NCBI GenBank assembly: GCA_027482985.1
Contig: JAIXVO010000742.1
Location: forward strand, 1 to 14,784
Length of the DNA: 14,784 nucleotides
Direction of reading: 5' to 3'
Source of the DNA: Cyanobacteriota bacterium
GTDB taxonomy: Bacteria > Cyanobacteriota > Cyanobacteriia > Leptolyngbyales > Leptolyngbyaceae
Below, one piece after another: positions 1 through 8,500 of the stretch (position 1 is its first letter; every line of letters begins with the position of its first letter). Under the pieces are notes generated by a model, which was not told the origin of the DNA, did not search any database, and saw nothing but the letters and a program-made list of their open reading frames with translations. The position numbers and the translations under genes are program-made.

Positions 1-457
1 CCAGCGTCGCCGCAGCCGCATCACTGGCACTCAATTCCTTATTCCGGTTGAGGCCGCGCAGCAATTGCTCCACTGTCCGCAAGACCGTCGGCGATTTGAG
101 TGCAGCGACCACATCAGCTTCTTTGATTACCACCCGCACCCCTACACCCAGAGGCGATTCCAGGCGATACCGACCCTTCCGAGCATCGGTCACACTGACA
201 TTAATCGGATCGGTTTCCAATTCCAGCGTATCAATGCGAATCCCTTCCAATGGATAAAAGCCCCGCCCTGCAATCCGCAGGCGATCGACTTTCCCTTTCA
301 CTATATTAAAATTAGGCGCGTTATCTAGCCTGACTTCCAGTTGTTCCACCTGCTTAAACTGCGATCGCACATTGCTCTCGATCGCTTTATCCGCCACCAG
401 GTTCACAGGCGACAGTACACTCACCAAGCTGGATAAAATCAGGACAAAAACTTCCAT
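1..457 (-). CDS. DUF2993 (LmeA-like) lipid-binding protein, 5' part
   Basis: Read on the minus strand from an ATG at 457-455, this frame stays open for 152 codons and runs off the left edge, so the C-terminus is missing. The N-terminus is hydrophobic (residues 1-20, MEVFVLILSS onward), which suggests a signal peptide or membrane anchor. Next come an ADKAIESNVRSQF-like helix (residues 22-34), a KGKVDRLRIAGRGFYPL segment (54-70) and an IDTLELETDPINV segment (75-87). This pattern is characteristic of the DUF2993 family, related to the mycobacterial phospholipid-binding protein LmeA and common in cyanobacteria. By family knowledge it probably binds lipid at the cell envelope; the function in cyanobacteria is not established. 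There is no strong Shine-Dalgarno before the ATG. The peptidase gene upstream on the same strand ends 112 bp away. Confidence is good for the family and low for any precise role. Confidence 0.8.
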   Translation of the reverse strand, partial: MEVFVLILSSLVSVLSPVNLVADKAIESNVRSQFKQVEQLEVRLDNAPNFNIVKGKVDRLRIAGRGFYPLEGIRIDTLELETDPINVSVTDARKGRYRLESPLGVGVRVVIKEADVVAALKSPTVLRTVEQLLRGLNRNKELSASDAAAATL

Positions 458-569
458 AGCAATATCAGGGCTAGCGGGGGACTCATATCCACACAGGACA
501 TGAATACCCTACCATTCTTGAGAGAATTTGGATCATTCAGGCTCTGCGCGATCGCCGCCTTAATCCGCC

Positions 570-1898
570 CTATTCTTCCTCATAACTAGCCTCTTCTGCC
601 TCCTCTTCCTCGTATTCCTCCTCTTCCTCACCTTCCTCCTCATAACTGTCCTCTACTTCCTCCCCTTCCTCATAGTCCTCCTCTTCCGCTTCCTCTTCCG
701 CCTCGTAACTATCCTCTATCTCCTCCTCTTCCTCTTCTCCTTCTTCCTCGTAACTATCCTCTACTTCCTCTTCCTCGTACTCCACTTCCTCCTCCTCATA
801 ACTGTCCTCTACTTCCTCCCCTTCCTCATATTCCTCAACTTCTTCATCTGCCACTTCCTCCGTCCATTCTTCATACAAAGCATCTAGATCTGCAATTTCA
901 TCAATTGAAATCAATCCTTCTTCGGTGTAGATCGCTTCTTCTTCGTAAGTAAATGTTTCTTCACTCTGAAATAAGTCATCTAAGAAGGCGATGCCTGGTG
1001 TTTGGAGTGATTCCACCAGGGCGGCAATTTCATCGCTAAAGAGTGAGGCATCATTGCCCACAATATCTTCACTTAAATCAATAGGCTGACTAATTTGGTG
1101 AATCGTCCAGCAATCTGAATTGAGCTCAGCATCCGTCATGTAGGTGTAGGGAATATAGCAATAGCCTCGATCGCCCCAATCGTCGCCCCAGGAATTCCGG
1201 ACAATGAAGACGCGATCGTGATCAGAATAGCCGACACAGAGCATGGCATGACCGCCATCATGCTTTTCCCGATCTCGATCGGGCATGGGGACTAGTCCCG
1301 TGGAGCCGACTTTTTGAAAGGAGCCAAATAACTGCAAGCCAAACGCAAAGGGATAACCTTCCGCTAAACAACTCCGCATGGTATCCAGATCCACGTCTAC
1401 CCGCTCTGCCGTTTCCACCAGAAAATCAGCCGCTTCGTTGTAGGAAGGATCATCCGGTTGGTCAAAGATGCGATCGGGGTCGAAGTTCCAGGTACGTTCA
1501 GAACAAGCGCCGTACTTTTGTAAAACTTGAATACAACTTTGTAAATAAGTGCCTTCGTCAATCGATGGATCACCATCTAAAGCACGAGCATTGTAGTAAA
1601 TAAATAAACGACTGACATCATCTGCTTTCCCTTGCAATCGCTTCGCCAAATACTCATAGGCACCCGCCATTGCATTCGCCGTACAGCTATTGGTTGCCCC
1701 CTGATTTTCCACCGGGGTCAGGTAAGGCCGCAAATCCACTTTGGTGGGTAGGTTACCCTGCCCAAATCGTTGGGAAGAGAAGATTTGGTCATCGGCCTGA
1801 CGCTGTTCCGGGCGGTAGCCGCCGAGCTGAATCCGTTTGCCTGCCGCATGTTGGATGATCGTGGCTTTGCGAACTTGGCGATAATGCTTTTTCGACAT
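570..1898 (-). CDS. Papain-like (C1 family) cysteine peptidase with acidic Glu/Tyr repeat tail
   Basis: A 442-residue protein. The catalytic domain spans roughly residues 53-270 and shows all four papain-type residues: oxyanion Gln66 and nucleophile Cys72 in NQGATNSCTANA, His217 in GGHAMLCVGY, and Asn235 in VRNSWGDDWG. Cys followed by Thr rather than Trp is usual in bacterial C1 members. No signal peptide is seen, so it is probably cytoplasmic; the first 50 basic residues could be a short prosegment. Residues 350-442 form a low-complexity tail of Glu and Tyr with a recurring (V/I)EDSY core at 363-367, 379-383, 394-398 and 415-419, and a degenerate last copy (ASYEEE) near 437. A GAGG sequence about 6 bp before the ATG supports the start. 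The gene is divergent from the permease at 2056. Substrate unknown; the tail could bind metal, inhibit the basic N-terminal half or recruit a partner, all inference. Confidence 0.88.
   Translation of the reverse strand: MSKKHYRQVRKATIIQHAAGKRIQLGGYRPEQRQADDQIFSSQRFGQGNLPTKVDLRPYLTPVENQGATNSCTANAMAGAYEYLAKRLQGKADDVSRLFIYYNARALDGDPSIDEGTYLQSCIQVLQKYGACSERTWNFDPDRIFDQPDDPSYNEAADFLVETAERVDVDLDTMRSCLAEGYPFAFGLQLFGSFQKVGSTGLVPMPDRDREKHDGGHAMLCVGYSDHDRVFIVRNSWGDDWGDRGYCYIPYTYMTDAELNSDCWTIHQISQPIDLSEDIVGNDASLFSDEIAALVESLQTPGIAFLDDLFQSEETFTYEEEAIYTEEGLISIDEIADLDALYEEWTEEVADEEVEEYEEGEEVEDSYEEEEVEYEEEEVEDSYEEEGEEEEEEIEDSYEAEEEAEEEDYEEGEEVEDSYEEEGEEEEEYEEEEAEEASYEEE
583..830 (-). repeat. Degenerate tandem repeats encoding the acidic tail of the peptidase
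   Basis: Within the 3' end of the peptidase gene the motif TAACT (reverse of the Ser-Tyr codons) recurs at 583, 643, 706, 751 and 799, giving units of about 45-63 bp, all multiples of three. A 40-bp stretch at 635-674 is repeated exactly at 791-830, 156 bp away. All spacings keep the reading frame. Exact identity over 40 bp, including third codon positions, points to recent duplication rather than protein-level convergence. Confidence 0.85.
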
Positions 1899-1962
1899 AA
1901 GACCTCAAGAGGGCGTGCGAATACTTCTTCAGACTGCCCACAACCCCGCCCGGAATCACAAG

Positions 1963-1997
1963 ATGACAATTGTCATGATCAGACCATGACAATTGTC
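1963..1997. promoter_or_regulatory. Nested palindromic operator candidate between divergent genes
   Basis: ATGACAATTGTCAT (1963-1976) is a perfect 14-bp palindrome. A second copy of its core, GACAATTGTC, sits at 1988-1997, with centres 23 bp apart (about two helical turns). The whole is also a perfect inverted repeat: GACAATTGTCATG (1965-1977), a 7-nt spacer, then CATGACAATTGTC (1985-1997). It lies 64 bp from the peptidase start and 58 bp from the permease start, so a dimeric regulator could control both genes. The regulator is not identifiable, and I could not assign convincing -35/-10 boxes. Confidence 0.6.
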
Positions 1998-2055
1998 CAC
2001 TGGAAACCAATGGCTCATTCGATACGATAGCTGAGTCCAAGGATGGGTTGATCGT

Positions 2056-3474
2056 ATGCAACGTTCGCGGTTGTTCTCCATACCGACCAATTTACAGGGG
2101 GCGAATGCGGTGCGGCAGTTTTTCCAGTTTCCGCAGCGAGCCACCAATTTGCAGACCGAACTATTGGCTGGATTGACGACATTTGTGACGATCGCCCCCT
2201 TCCTGGTGGTGAATGCCAACCTGTTGTCAGTCGCAATTTTTTTAGAACAACCAGGTGATTTATTTGCTCAGCTCCTCACCGCCGGTGCCCTCACGGGGGC
2301 GATCGCGACTGCCTTGCTGGGACTCGTGACCAACTATCCGTTTGTGCTAGCTCCTGGCACCGGGTTAATCACGCTGTTTGTCTTTTCGATTGTGCTCAAA
2401 ATGCACCTGTCGTGGCCTTTAGCATTAGGAGCCGTGCTGGTGCAGGGTATCATCTTCACCACCCTCAGCCTCAGTCAGGTGCGGCATCAAATGATGCAAG
2501 TCATTCCCGGCTCGATCAAACACGCCACCAGCGTCGGGATTGGTTTGTTTATTGCCTATGTGGGGTTATCCGGCACGCCGGAGCCGCCAGCATTAGGAGC
2601 AGGCATTATTGTGGCCAACGTCGCTACGAAAACAACGCTGGGATCGCTGCGACAACCTGCCACCTTGATGGCGTTCCTGGGGTTCGCACTCGTGATGGGG
2701 TTAGTGGTACGGCGGGTGAAGGGGGCGCTGCTTTGGGGGATCTTGGGGACGGCACTCATCGCCTGGTGTCTGGGCATTGCCCCTCTGCCCCAGGGCATTT
2801 TTGCCCTGCCCCAGTGGCCAACCGATTTAGTCGGCAAAGCGGTGATGGGACTAACCACCTTGACCTGGCAACAGAGTGGGAATTTTGCGATCGCCGTCTT
2901 TATTTTGCTATTTGTCAACCTTTCGGACGCGATCGGCTGCTTTGTGGGGTTGGGGCAGCAGGGACAGTTAACCAATGACGAGGGCGAGTTACCGGGCGCG
3001 GCTCAGGCACTAAGCGTTACAGGTATGGGCAATATGGTGGGGGCGGTGTTGGGGGTGCCGCCGGTAGTGCCCTATTTAGAAGCGGCAGCGGGCATTGCGG
3101 AAGGCGGACGGAGTGGCTTTACCTCCCTCTGTGTCGCCGTCCTGCTCTTGGTGTCGCTCACTTTGACACCCCTGTTTGCCGCCATTCCGATGTTTGCGAT
3201 CGCCCCAGCGCTGGTCCTGGTGGGGGTGCTGATGATGAGCCTAGTGCGCTGCATCAACTGGAGCAACTTAACCGAAGCGATTCCTGCCTTTCTCATTATT
3301 GTGCTTACCCCCCTCACCTTCTCCATTGCCGATGGGCTAGCGATCGGCTTCATTGCCCATGCCTTTTTGCAAATCGTCCAGGGGCCATTCCGGGCCCTCA
3401 AACGCACCGATCTGTTACTAGCTGCCCTCTCCCTCCTCTACCTAGGACTCATCACCTTGGGCGTGAGTGCCTAG
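2056..3474 (+). CDS. NCS2-family (AzgA-like) nucleobase permease
   Basis: A 472-residue, highly hydrophobic protein with about a dozen membrane segments. It belongs to the NCS2/AzgA branch that imports purines such as xanthine, guanine, hypoxanthine or adenine with protons. Supporting sequence is the N-terminal TELLAGLTTFVTIAPFLVVN (residues 34-53), PFVLAPGTGLITLF (95-108), the NLSDAIGCFVGL segment with Asp291 (288-299), and the TM10-like stretch ending in YLEAAAGIAEGGRSG with Glu342 (340-354). Some signature positions differ from typical AzgA proteins: GMGLNA-like is GTGLIT here, and the usual TSTVTTYIES-like segment is PPVVPYLEA, so the substrate is uncertain. Length is normal for the family. 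AAGGA about 12 nt before the ATG is a weak ribosome site. It is divergent from the peptidase and is followed 45 bp later by the DUF2809 gene, probably in one transcript. Confidence 0.85.
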   Translation: MQRSRLFSIPTNLQGANAVRQFFQFPQRATNLQTELLAGLTTFVTIAPFLVVNANLLSVAIFLEQPGDLFAQLLTAGALTGAIATALLGLVTNYPFVLAPGTGLITLFVFSIVLKMHLSWPLALGAVLVQGIIFTTLSLSQVRHQMMQVIPGSIKHATSVGIGLFIAYVGLSGTPEPPALGAGIIVANVATKTTLGSLRQPATLMAFLGFALVMGLVVRRVKGALLWGILGTALIAWCLGIAPLPQGIFALPQWPTDLVGKAVMGLTTLTWQQSGNFAIAVFILLFVNLSDAIGCFVGLGQQGQLTNDEGELPGAAQALSVTGMGNMVGAVLGVPPVVPYLEAAAGIAEGGRSGFTSLCVAVLLLVSLTLTPLFAAIPMFAIAPALVLVGVLMMSLVRCINWSNLTEAIPAFLIIVLTPLTFSIADGLAIGFIAHAFLQIVQGPFRALKRTDLLLAALSLLYLGLITLGVSA

Positions 3475-3519
3475 GGACTTGGGCGACTGTCAGCATGCAG
3501 CAATGGCGATGCCGGATTG

Positions 3520-3906
3520 ATGGGCTACCGTCGTTCTTTGTTATTGGGCATGGTCATCTTGGTGCCCTTGGGCTATTTTGTCCGGTTTGCAGGCAACACG
3601 GATTGGCACAGTCACGGGGGCGCAATCGCTTACACCCTCTTCTGGATCTGCCTGGGGCAATTCATCCGTCCTCGCACCTCGCCATTGGGGACCGCTCTGG
3701 GCGTGTTCATTGCGACGTGCGCGATCGAACTTCTGCAACTCTGGCAACCGCCTTGGCTGCAAGCGCTGCGATCGACACTCCCCGGTCGCCTCGTATTGGG
3801 CACCACCTTTCTCTGGGAAGACTTTCCCCCTTACGTTGTCGGCTGTTTTCTGGGCTGGTTGCTGATCAAATGGCTACGTTCTCAAACATCGAAATCGATG
3901 CCATAA
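3520..3906 (+). CDS. DUF2809 family small membrane protein
   Basis: A 128-residue membrane protein, starting at ATG 3520; a TTG codon directly before it at 3517 is an alternative. Four hydrophobic segments are visible, at about residues 6-21, 33-46, 57-72 and 105-119. The core CAIELLQLWQPPWLQALR, the following LPGRLVLGTTFLWEDFPPY and a final glycine-containing helix match DUF2809, a bacterial family of unknown function with the pattern E-x2-Q-L...W...R...G..LG..F.W.D...Y..G. The gene lies 45 bp after the permease stop on the same strand and is probably translated from the same mRNA; no clear ribosome-binding site is present. It ends just before a hairpin terminator. The family call is fairly sure; a link to nucleobase transport is only suggested by position. 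Confidence 0.75.
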   Translation: MGYRRSLLLGMVILVPLGYFVRFAGNTDWHSHGGAIAYTLFWICLGQFIRPRTSPLGTALGVFIATCAIELLQLWQPPWLQALRSTLPGRLVLGTTFLWEDFPPYVVGCFLGWLLIKWLRSQTSKSMP

Positions 3907-3918
3907 AATAGTCCATAG

Positions 3919-3949
3919 CAAAAGCGCCCTCGCGAAGAGAGCGCTTTTG
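3919..3949. terminator. Bidirectional hairpin terminator
   Basis: CAAAAGCGCCCTC (3919-3931), loop GCGAA, then GAGAGCGCTTTTG (3937-3949) form a 13-bp stem with one mismatch. The A-run and T-run at the stem base give a U-tract in either direction. It sits between the convergent DUF2809 and psbA stop codons, so it probably ends both transcripts. Confidence 0.85.
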
Positions 3950-3972
3950 GCAATTAAACCGTCGTTTGGTGA

Positions 3973-5055
3973 TTAGCCGTTGATCGCAGGAGCCTGCATC
4001 GCAACGGGCATGGCTTCACCAGAAGCGAGGTCGAGGGGGAAGTTGTGAGCGTTGCGCTCGTGCATCACTTCCATCCCCAGGTTGGCGCGGTTGAGCACGT
4101 CCGCCCAGGTATTAATGACGCGACCTTGAGAATCCAACACAGATTGGTTGAAGTTAAACCCGTTCAGGTTGAATGCCATCGTGGAGATACCCAAAGCGGT
4201 AAACCAGATGCAAACCACCGGCCAGGCACCCAGGAAGAAGTGCAAGGAACGGGAGTTGTTGAAGGACGCGTATTGGAAGATCAACCGACCGAAGTAGCCG
4301 TGGGCTGCCACGATGTTGTAGGTTTCTTCTTCTTGACCAAATTTGTAGCCGTAGTTCTGTGATTCAACTTCAGTCGTCTCACGCACCAGGGAGGAGGTTA
4401 CCAAGGAACCGTGCATGGCGGAGAACAAGCTACCGCCGAACACACCCGCCACACCCAACATGTGGAAGGGGTGCATCAGGATGTTGTGCTCTGCCTGGAA
4501 CACAAACATGAAGTTGAAGGTCCCGGAGATCCCCAAAGGCATCCCATCCGAGAAGGAACCTTGACCAATGGGGTAGATCAAGAACACGGCGGTAGCCGAG
4601 GCCAGCGGTGCAGAGTAAGCCACGCAGATCCAGGGACGCATGCCCAAGCGGTAGGACAGTTCCCACTGCCGACCGAGGTAAGCAAAGCAACCAATCAGGA
4701 AGTGCAGCACCACCAGTTGGTAAGGGCCACCGTTGTACAACCACTCATCCAGGGAAGCAGCTTCCCAGATGGGGTAGAAGTGCAAGCCGATCGCGTTGGA
4801 GGACGGCACCACCGCACCAGAGATGATGTTGTTGCCGTAGATCAAGGAACCAGCTACGGGTTCGCGGATGCCATCGATGTCCACGGGGGGGGCAGCGATG
4901 AAGGCGATGATGTAGCAGATGGTCGCAGACAGGAGAGTCGGGATCATGAGGACACCGAACCAACCGATATAAATCCGGTTGTTTGTGCTGGTGATCCAAT
5001 CACAAAAACGATCCCAAGCATTGCCGCTTTCGCGTCTTTGAATGGTTGTGGTCAT
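3973..5055 (-). CDS. psbA: Photosystem II D1 reaction-centre protein
   Basis: A full-length 360-residue D1. It binds P680 chlorophylls, pheophytin, QB and the Mn4CaO5 cluster in the thylakoid membrane. Visible ligands and functional residues are Tyr161 (YZ), Asp170, Glu189, His190, His198, His215, Ser264 (QB/herbicide pocket), His272, His332, Glu333, His337 and Asp342. Ala344 is the mature C-terminus, so the 16-residue extension after it is removed by CtpA. Residue 130 is Gln, the form found in standard-light D1 (Glu130 is typical of high-light forms). Gly80, Phe158 and Thr286 are normal, arguing against a low-oxygen D1' variant, and the intact Mn ligands exclude a rogue or ChlF-type protein. 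The gene is single here, convergent with DUF2809 and divergent from the nuclease-helicase. No clear Shine-Dalgarno precedes the ATG. Confidence 0.99.
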   Translation of the reverse strand: MTTTIQRRESGNAWDRFCDWITSTNNRIYIGWFGVLMIPTLLSATICYIIAFIAAPPVDIDGIREPVAGSLIYGNNIISGAVVPSSNAIGLHFYPIWEAASLDEWLYNGGPYQLVVLHFLIGCFAYLGRQWELSYRLGMRPWICVAYSAPLASATAVFLIYPIGQGSFSDGMPLGISGTFNFMFVFQAEHNILMHPFHMLGVAGVFGGSLFSAMHGSLVTSSLVRETTEVESQNYGYKFGQEEETYNIVAAHGYFGRLIFQYASFNNSRSLHFFLGAWPVVCIWFTALGISTMAFNLNGFNFNQSVLDSQGRVINTWADVLNRANLGMEVMHERNAHNFPLDLASGEAMPVAMQAPAING

Positions 5056-5574
5056 GGGTTTTGAATAATTACGAGTTGAACAAAAGATTGACCTTGCGGT
5101 CGGAATGAATGGGGCAAATCAGAATCTATTTACCCGAACTCATACTATGAAATCTATGTTCATTTTTCTAGCGATTCTTGTTAATTTTTATCGCTTGCCA
5201 TTAACACGATGAAACAAACCTGGAAGCCCTTACCGACCTTGCCAAAGCTAGATTTGCCGCCACAAAATCGCGATCGCAGTCATTCTTCATATTCAATTTA
5301 TAAAGGAATTGTTGCATTACTAGACATTCCTTAAACAATTTAAGGCTGGTAGTGAAATGGCTTAAAGGCTGAATGGAGTAAGCGATAGATTTGACTCAGG
5401 CGAGATCGCCAGGATCAAATTCGTGAAGCTAAGGCTGACAATTCGTAGAGAAAATTAACAATCATCTACTTCGTATTTTGCCAAGACGTTTGGCAATTTC
5501 CGAATTCACCTCGCCTTCAAGATTTGCTTTGGCAGGCGGGAATAATAGAGCGTCCTCTTAGCACCAGACTAACC
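5056..5574. promoter_or_regulatory. Divergent intergenic region carrying the psbA promoter and leader
   Basis: This 519-bp gene-free stretch separates psbA (-) from the nuclease-helicase (+). It is AT-rich next to psbA and must hold the psbA promoter, but I see no unambiguous -35/-10 pair and no good RpaB (HLR1) array. A small hairpin, GACC-GCAA-GGTC on the psbA strand (5090-5101), with a GNRA-type loop, would lie in the psbA leader about 35 nt before the start. Two further palindromes occur towards the other gene: CCTTAAA-CAA-TTTAAGG at 5329-5345 and TTGCCAA-GACGT-TTGGCAA at 5478-5496. A HIP1 site is at 5270-5277. No open frame of note was recognised. Confidence 0.5.
5478..5496. promoter_or_regulatory. 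Perfect inverted repeat upstream of the nuclease-helicase gene
   Basis: TTGCCAA, 5-nt spacer GACGT, TTGGCAA: both 7-bp arms pair exactly. It ends 78 bp before the proposed ATG at 5575, where an operator would be expected. A short transcribed hairpin is the alternative, but there is no T-run next to it. The binding protein is unknown. Confidence 0.35.
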
Positions 5575-8500
5575 ATGAAGCGGGTTGCCGGAAAAGTCAT
5601 TTACGCCCCAACTGACTTGATTCAATTTTTTGAAAGTGACTTTGCCAGTTGGCAGCAACGCTATCAGTTAGAGCACCCCCAGGCTAACCTCTTCACCCCC
5701 GATCCTGTGGATGAGTTGCAGCGGATCTTAGGGGAACTGGGGCAAGCTCATGAACAACAGTATTTAGCTCATTTACAAGCGACTGGGGCTGATCTCTGCG
5801 TGATTCCAGGCGATCAGGCGATCGCGGCGACGGTCGCGGCGATGCAAGCTGGTCACCACTATCTTTACCAGGCGGCACTCCAGCATGAGGACTGGCTGGG
5901 CTATGCCGATCTATTAATGCGGGTAGAGGAGCCATCTGCCCTGGGAGCCTGGAGTTATATTCCGGTGGAATGCAAACTCGCCTTGCATCCCAAACCTTAC
6001 TTTGTGATTCAGTCCTGTTGCTACTGCGATTTATTAAGCCAGGTGCAAGGTCACAGTCCAGCCGAATTCCAGTTAATCCTGGGCAATGGCGACAGGCAAA
6101 GGTTTCGCACCACCGACTACCTCAACTACTATCGCCATCTGCGCCACCAGTTTCAGCAATTCATGAAGTCGTTTCCCGTCACTCCGATGCCGATGCCGCA
6201 AGGTGACAGTCATGGCCGCTGGACTCAAGCCGCGGCTCAGGTATTACGCGATCGCGACCATTTGAGTCAAGTCGCTCACATTACCCGCCTCCAAATCCGG
6301 CGACTGGAGCAGGCTGGCATTACCACCATGCAACAACTCGCTGCCATTGATCCCACAGGACAGCCGCCGACAGTGCCGCTCCTAGATCCCCAAACGGTCA
6401 GTCGCTTGCAGCACCAAGCACGCCTACAAAAACAGAGTCAGGGTCAGCCTCAGCCCTGCTATGAAGTCCTGTCACCCACGGCGACTGATCCCTGCAAAGG
6501 CTTGGCCTTACTGCCACCCGCCTCACCGCTGGATGTTTACTTTGATATGGAAGGCTACCCCTTAACGGTTGGGGGCTTGGAGTACTTATTTGGGGTCACC
6601 TATGCAGCGCAGGGCACGCTTCACTATCAGGATTGGTGGGCACACAATGAGCCGGAAGAAAAGCTGGCCTTTGAGCAGTTCATCGATTGGGTCTATGCCC
6701 GCTGGCAACAAGATCCGCAGATGCACGTCTACCACTATGCAGCGTATGAAGCGATCGCCCTGAAACGCTTGATGGGTCGTTATGCGACGCGGGAAAACCA
6801 ACTTGATGATTTACTCCGGGCGGGAGTGCTGGTGGATCTATGTCGAATTGTGACTCAGGGTGTGCGAGTCGGTGGGGCAAATTATTCTATCAAGACCCTG
6901 GAAAAGATTTATTGGCAGGGGCGGCAGGGCGATGTCCAAACGGCTCAGGATTCTGTGATTCAGTATTTTCAATGGTTGCAACAGCGGCATCGGGAGCCCG
7001 CACAGGCCGCAGCGTTGCTGGCTGCGATTCGCGCCTACAATCGGGATGACTGTGACTCCACCAAATACTTAACAGACTGGTTGCGATCGCTGCAAACGAC
7101 TCAAGGCATCACCTATCAGCCCCAACCCGAAGCATCGCCTGCCCCTACTACCGACCCCCCGACCGACCAGCAAGCCAAAGCTGCCGCAGTTGCCGAGTTG
7201 GTTCAGCAACTGCTTGCCGAAATTCCCCCCGACGTGGATCCGGCCACTGCCCCTTGGCCAGTGCAAACCTTACTTGCCCATCTGCTGCAATTTCATCGCC
7301 GAGAAGCCAAGCCGTTCTGGTGGCAGCGTTTTGAGTGGCTCAAAATGACAGAAACCGAACTGATTGCAGAACTCGATTGTTTAGCGGGCATTGAACGCAC
7401 CCCCACGCCTCCCTATCGTCCCACCGCCAAAAGTCGATCGCTGGCGTACGATTACCGCTTTGACCCAACTCAAGAAACCAAGTTGGAGGTGGGGGAGGAG
7501 TGCTGGTTTGTGCCACCCGAACCTGTCCGGGGCGCGAAGTTAACGCGCCTGGATCTAGCTGATGGACAGTTGACGGTGACCATCAGCGATCAAAAGTTGC
7601 AGGTGGTCAAACTGGATGCTGCTGCCTGGGATGCTCCGCCCCGCACCAGTTTAGCGCCAGCCAGTTTCATTTCGACTGAGCACATCAGTGAGGCGATTCG
7701 GGAGACGGTGCAAACTTGGCGATCAACCCAAACACTGCCTCCCAGCCTCCAAGACTTACTGGCACGGCGATCGCCCCGCGTGCGACCACATCCTGGCAAA
7801 GCCTTCGGGACAGCGGGGGCGATCGCGCTGGAGGCGCTGATTCAAACGGTTTTACATCTAGATCACAGTTTGCTGTGCATTCAAGGGCCACCCGGCAGTG
7901 GCAAGACCTACACTGCCGCCCAGATCATCGTTCGTTTATTAGCCGCTGGCAACACGATCGCCGTGTCTTCCACCAGTCACAAAGTCATTGCCAATTTGTT
8001 AGGGCGCGTGGCAGCGCTCGCGATCGCGGAGGGCGTTCATTTTCACGGAGCTAAGATTGGGGGGACTCCAGATGATGCGGTATTCCAGCATCCTCAAATC
8101 GTCCTCAAAGCCAAGTTACAAGAGGCCCATCCTCCCGCTTATCAACTGGTTGGAGCAACCGTGTTTCAATGTTGCCGCACCGAAAATCAGAGCATTTGGG
8201 ACTATCTATTTGTGGATGAAGCGGGTCAGGTTGCCCTTGCCAATCTGATCGCCAAAGCTCGCTGCGCCAAGAACCTGGTGCTAATGGGCGACCAGATGCA
8301 ATTGGAACAACCGCTGCAAGGCTCCCATCCCGGCGACAGCGGCACCTCGGCATTGGGGTATTTTTTGCAGGGACGAGCCACTGTGCCGCCAGAGCTAGGG
8401 GTGTTCTTAGGGGTGAGTTATCGCCTGCACCCCGATCTTTGTCGCTTTATCTCGGAGTTAGCCTATGAAGGCCGGCTGACCCACCATCCCGATACTCAAC

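Noticed and set aside
518..532. ATTCT-TGAG-AGAAT hairpin between the peptidase and DUF2993 genes
   Set aside because: Only five AT-rich pairs and no T-run, so not a credible terminator; not distinctive enough to list as an operator.
548..555. GCGATCGC octamers as possible regulatory or mobile sites
   Set aside because: These are the HIP1 sites that are abundant across many cyanobacterial genomes; used here only as a taxonomic hint.
583..830. Possible CRISPR array from regularly recurring motifs
   Set aside because: The units are in-frame coding repeats for Glu/Tyr, without unique spacers, and no cas gene is near.
3495..3911. 138-codon frame overlapping the DUF2809 gene
   Set aside because: The overlapping frame starting at 3520 has the membrane segments and DUF2809 motifs; this one has neither.
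4411..5064. 217-codon open frame on the plus strand opposite psbA
   Set aside because: It is the antisense shadow of a highly conserved, codon-biased gene; its translation is low-complexity and matches no family.
5524..5574. Upstream TTG start for the nuclease-helicase
   Set aside because: The added 17 residues do not resemble the family start, whereas ATG 5575 begins directly before the conserved N-terminal segment.
7716..8054. 112-codon frame inside the helicase domain, and similar internal frames between 5693 and 8979
   Set aside because: They overlap a continuous gene with intact catalytic motifs and show no family features of their own.
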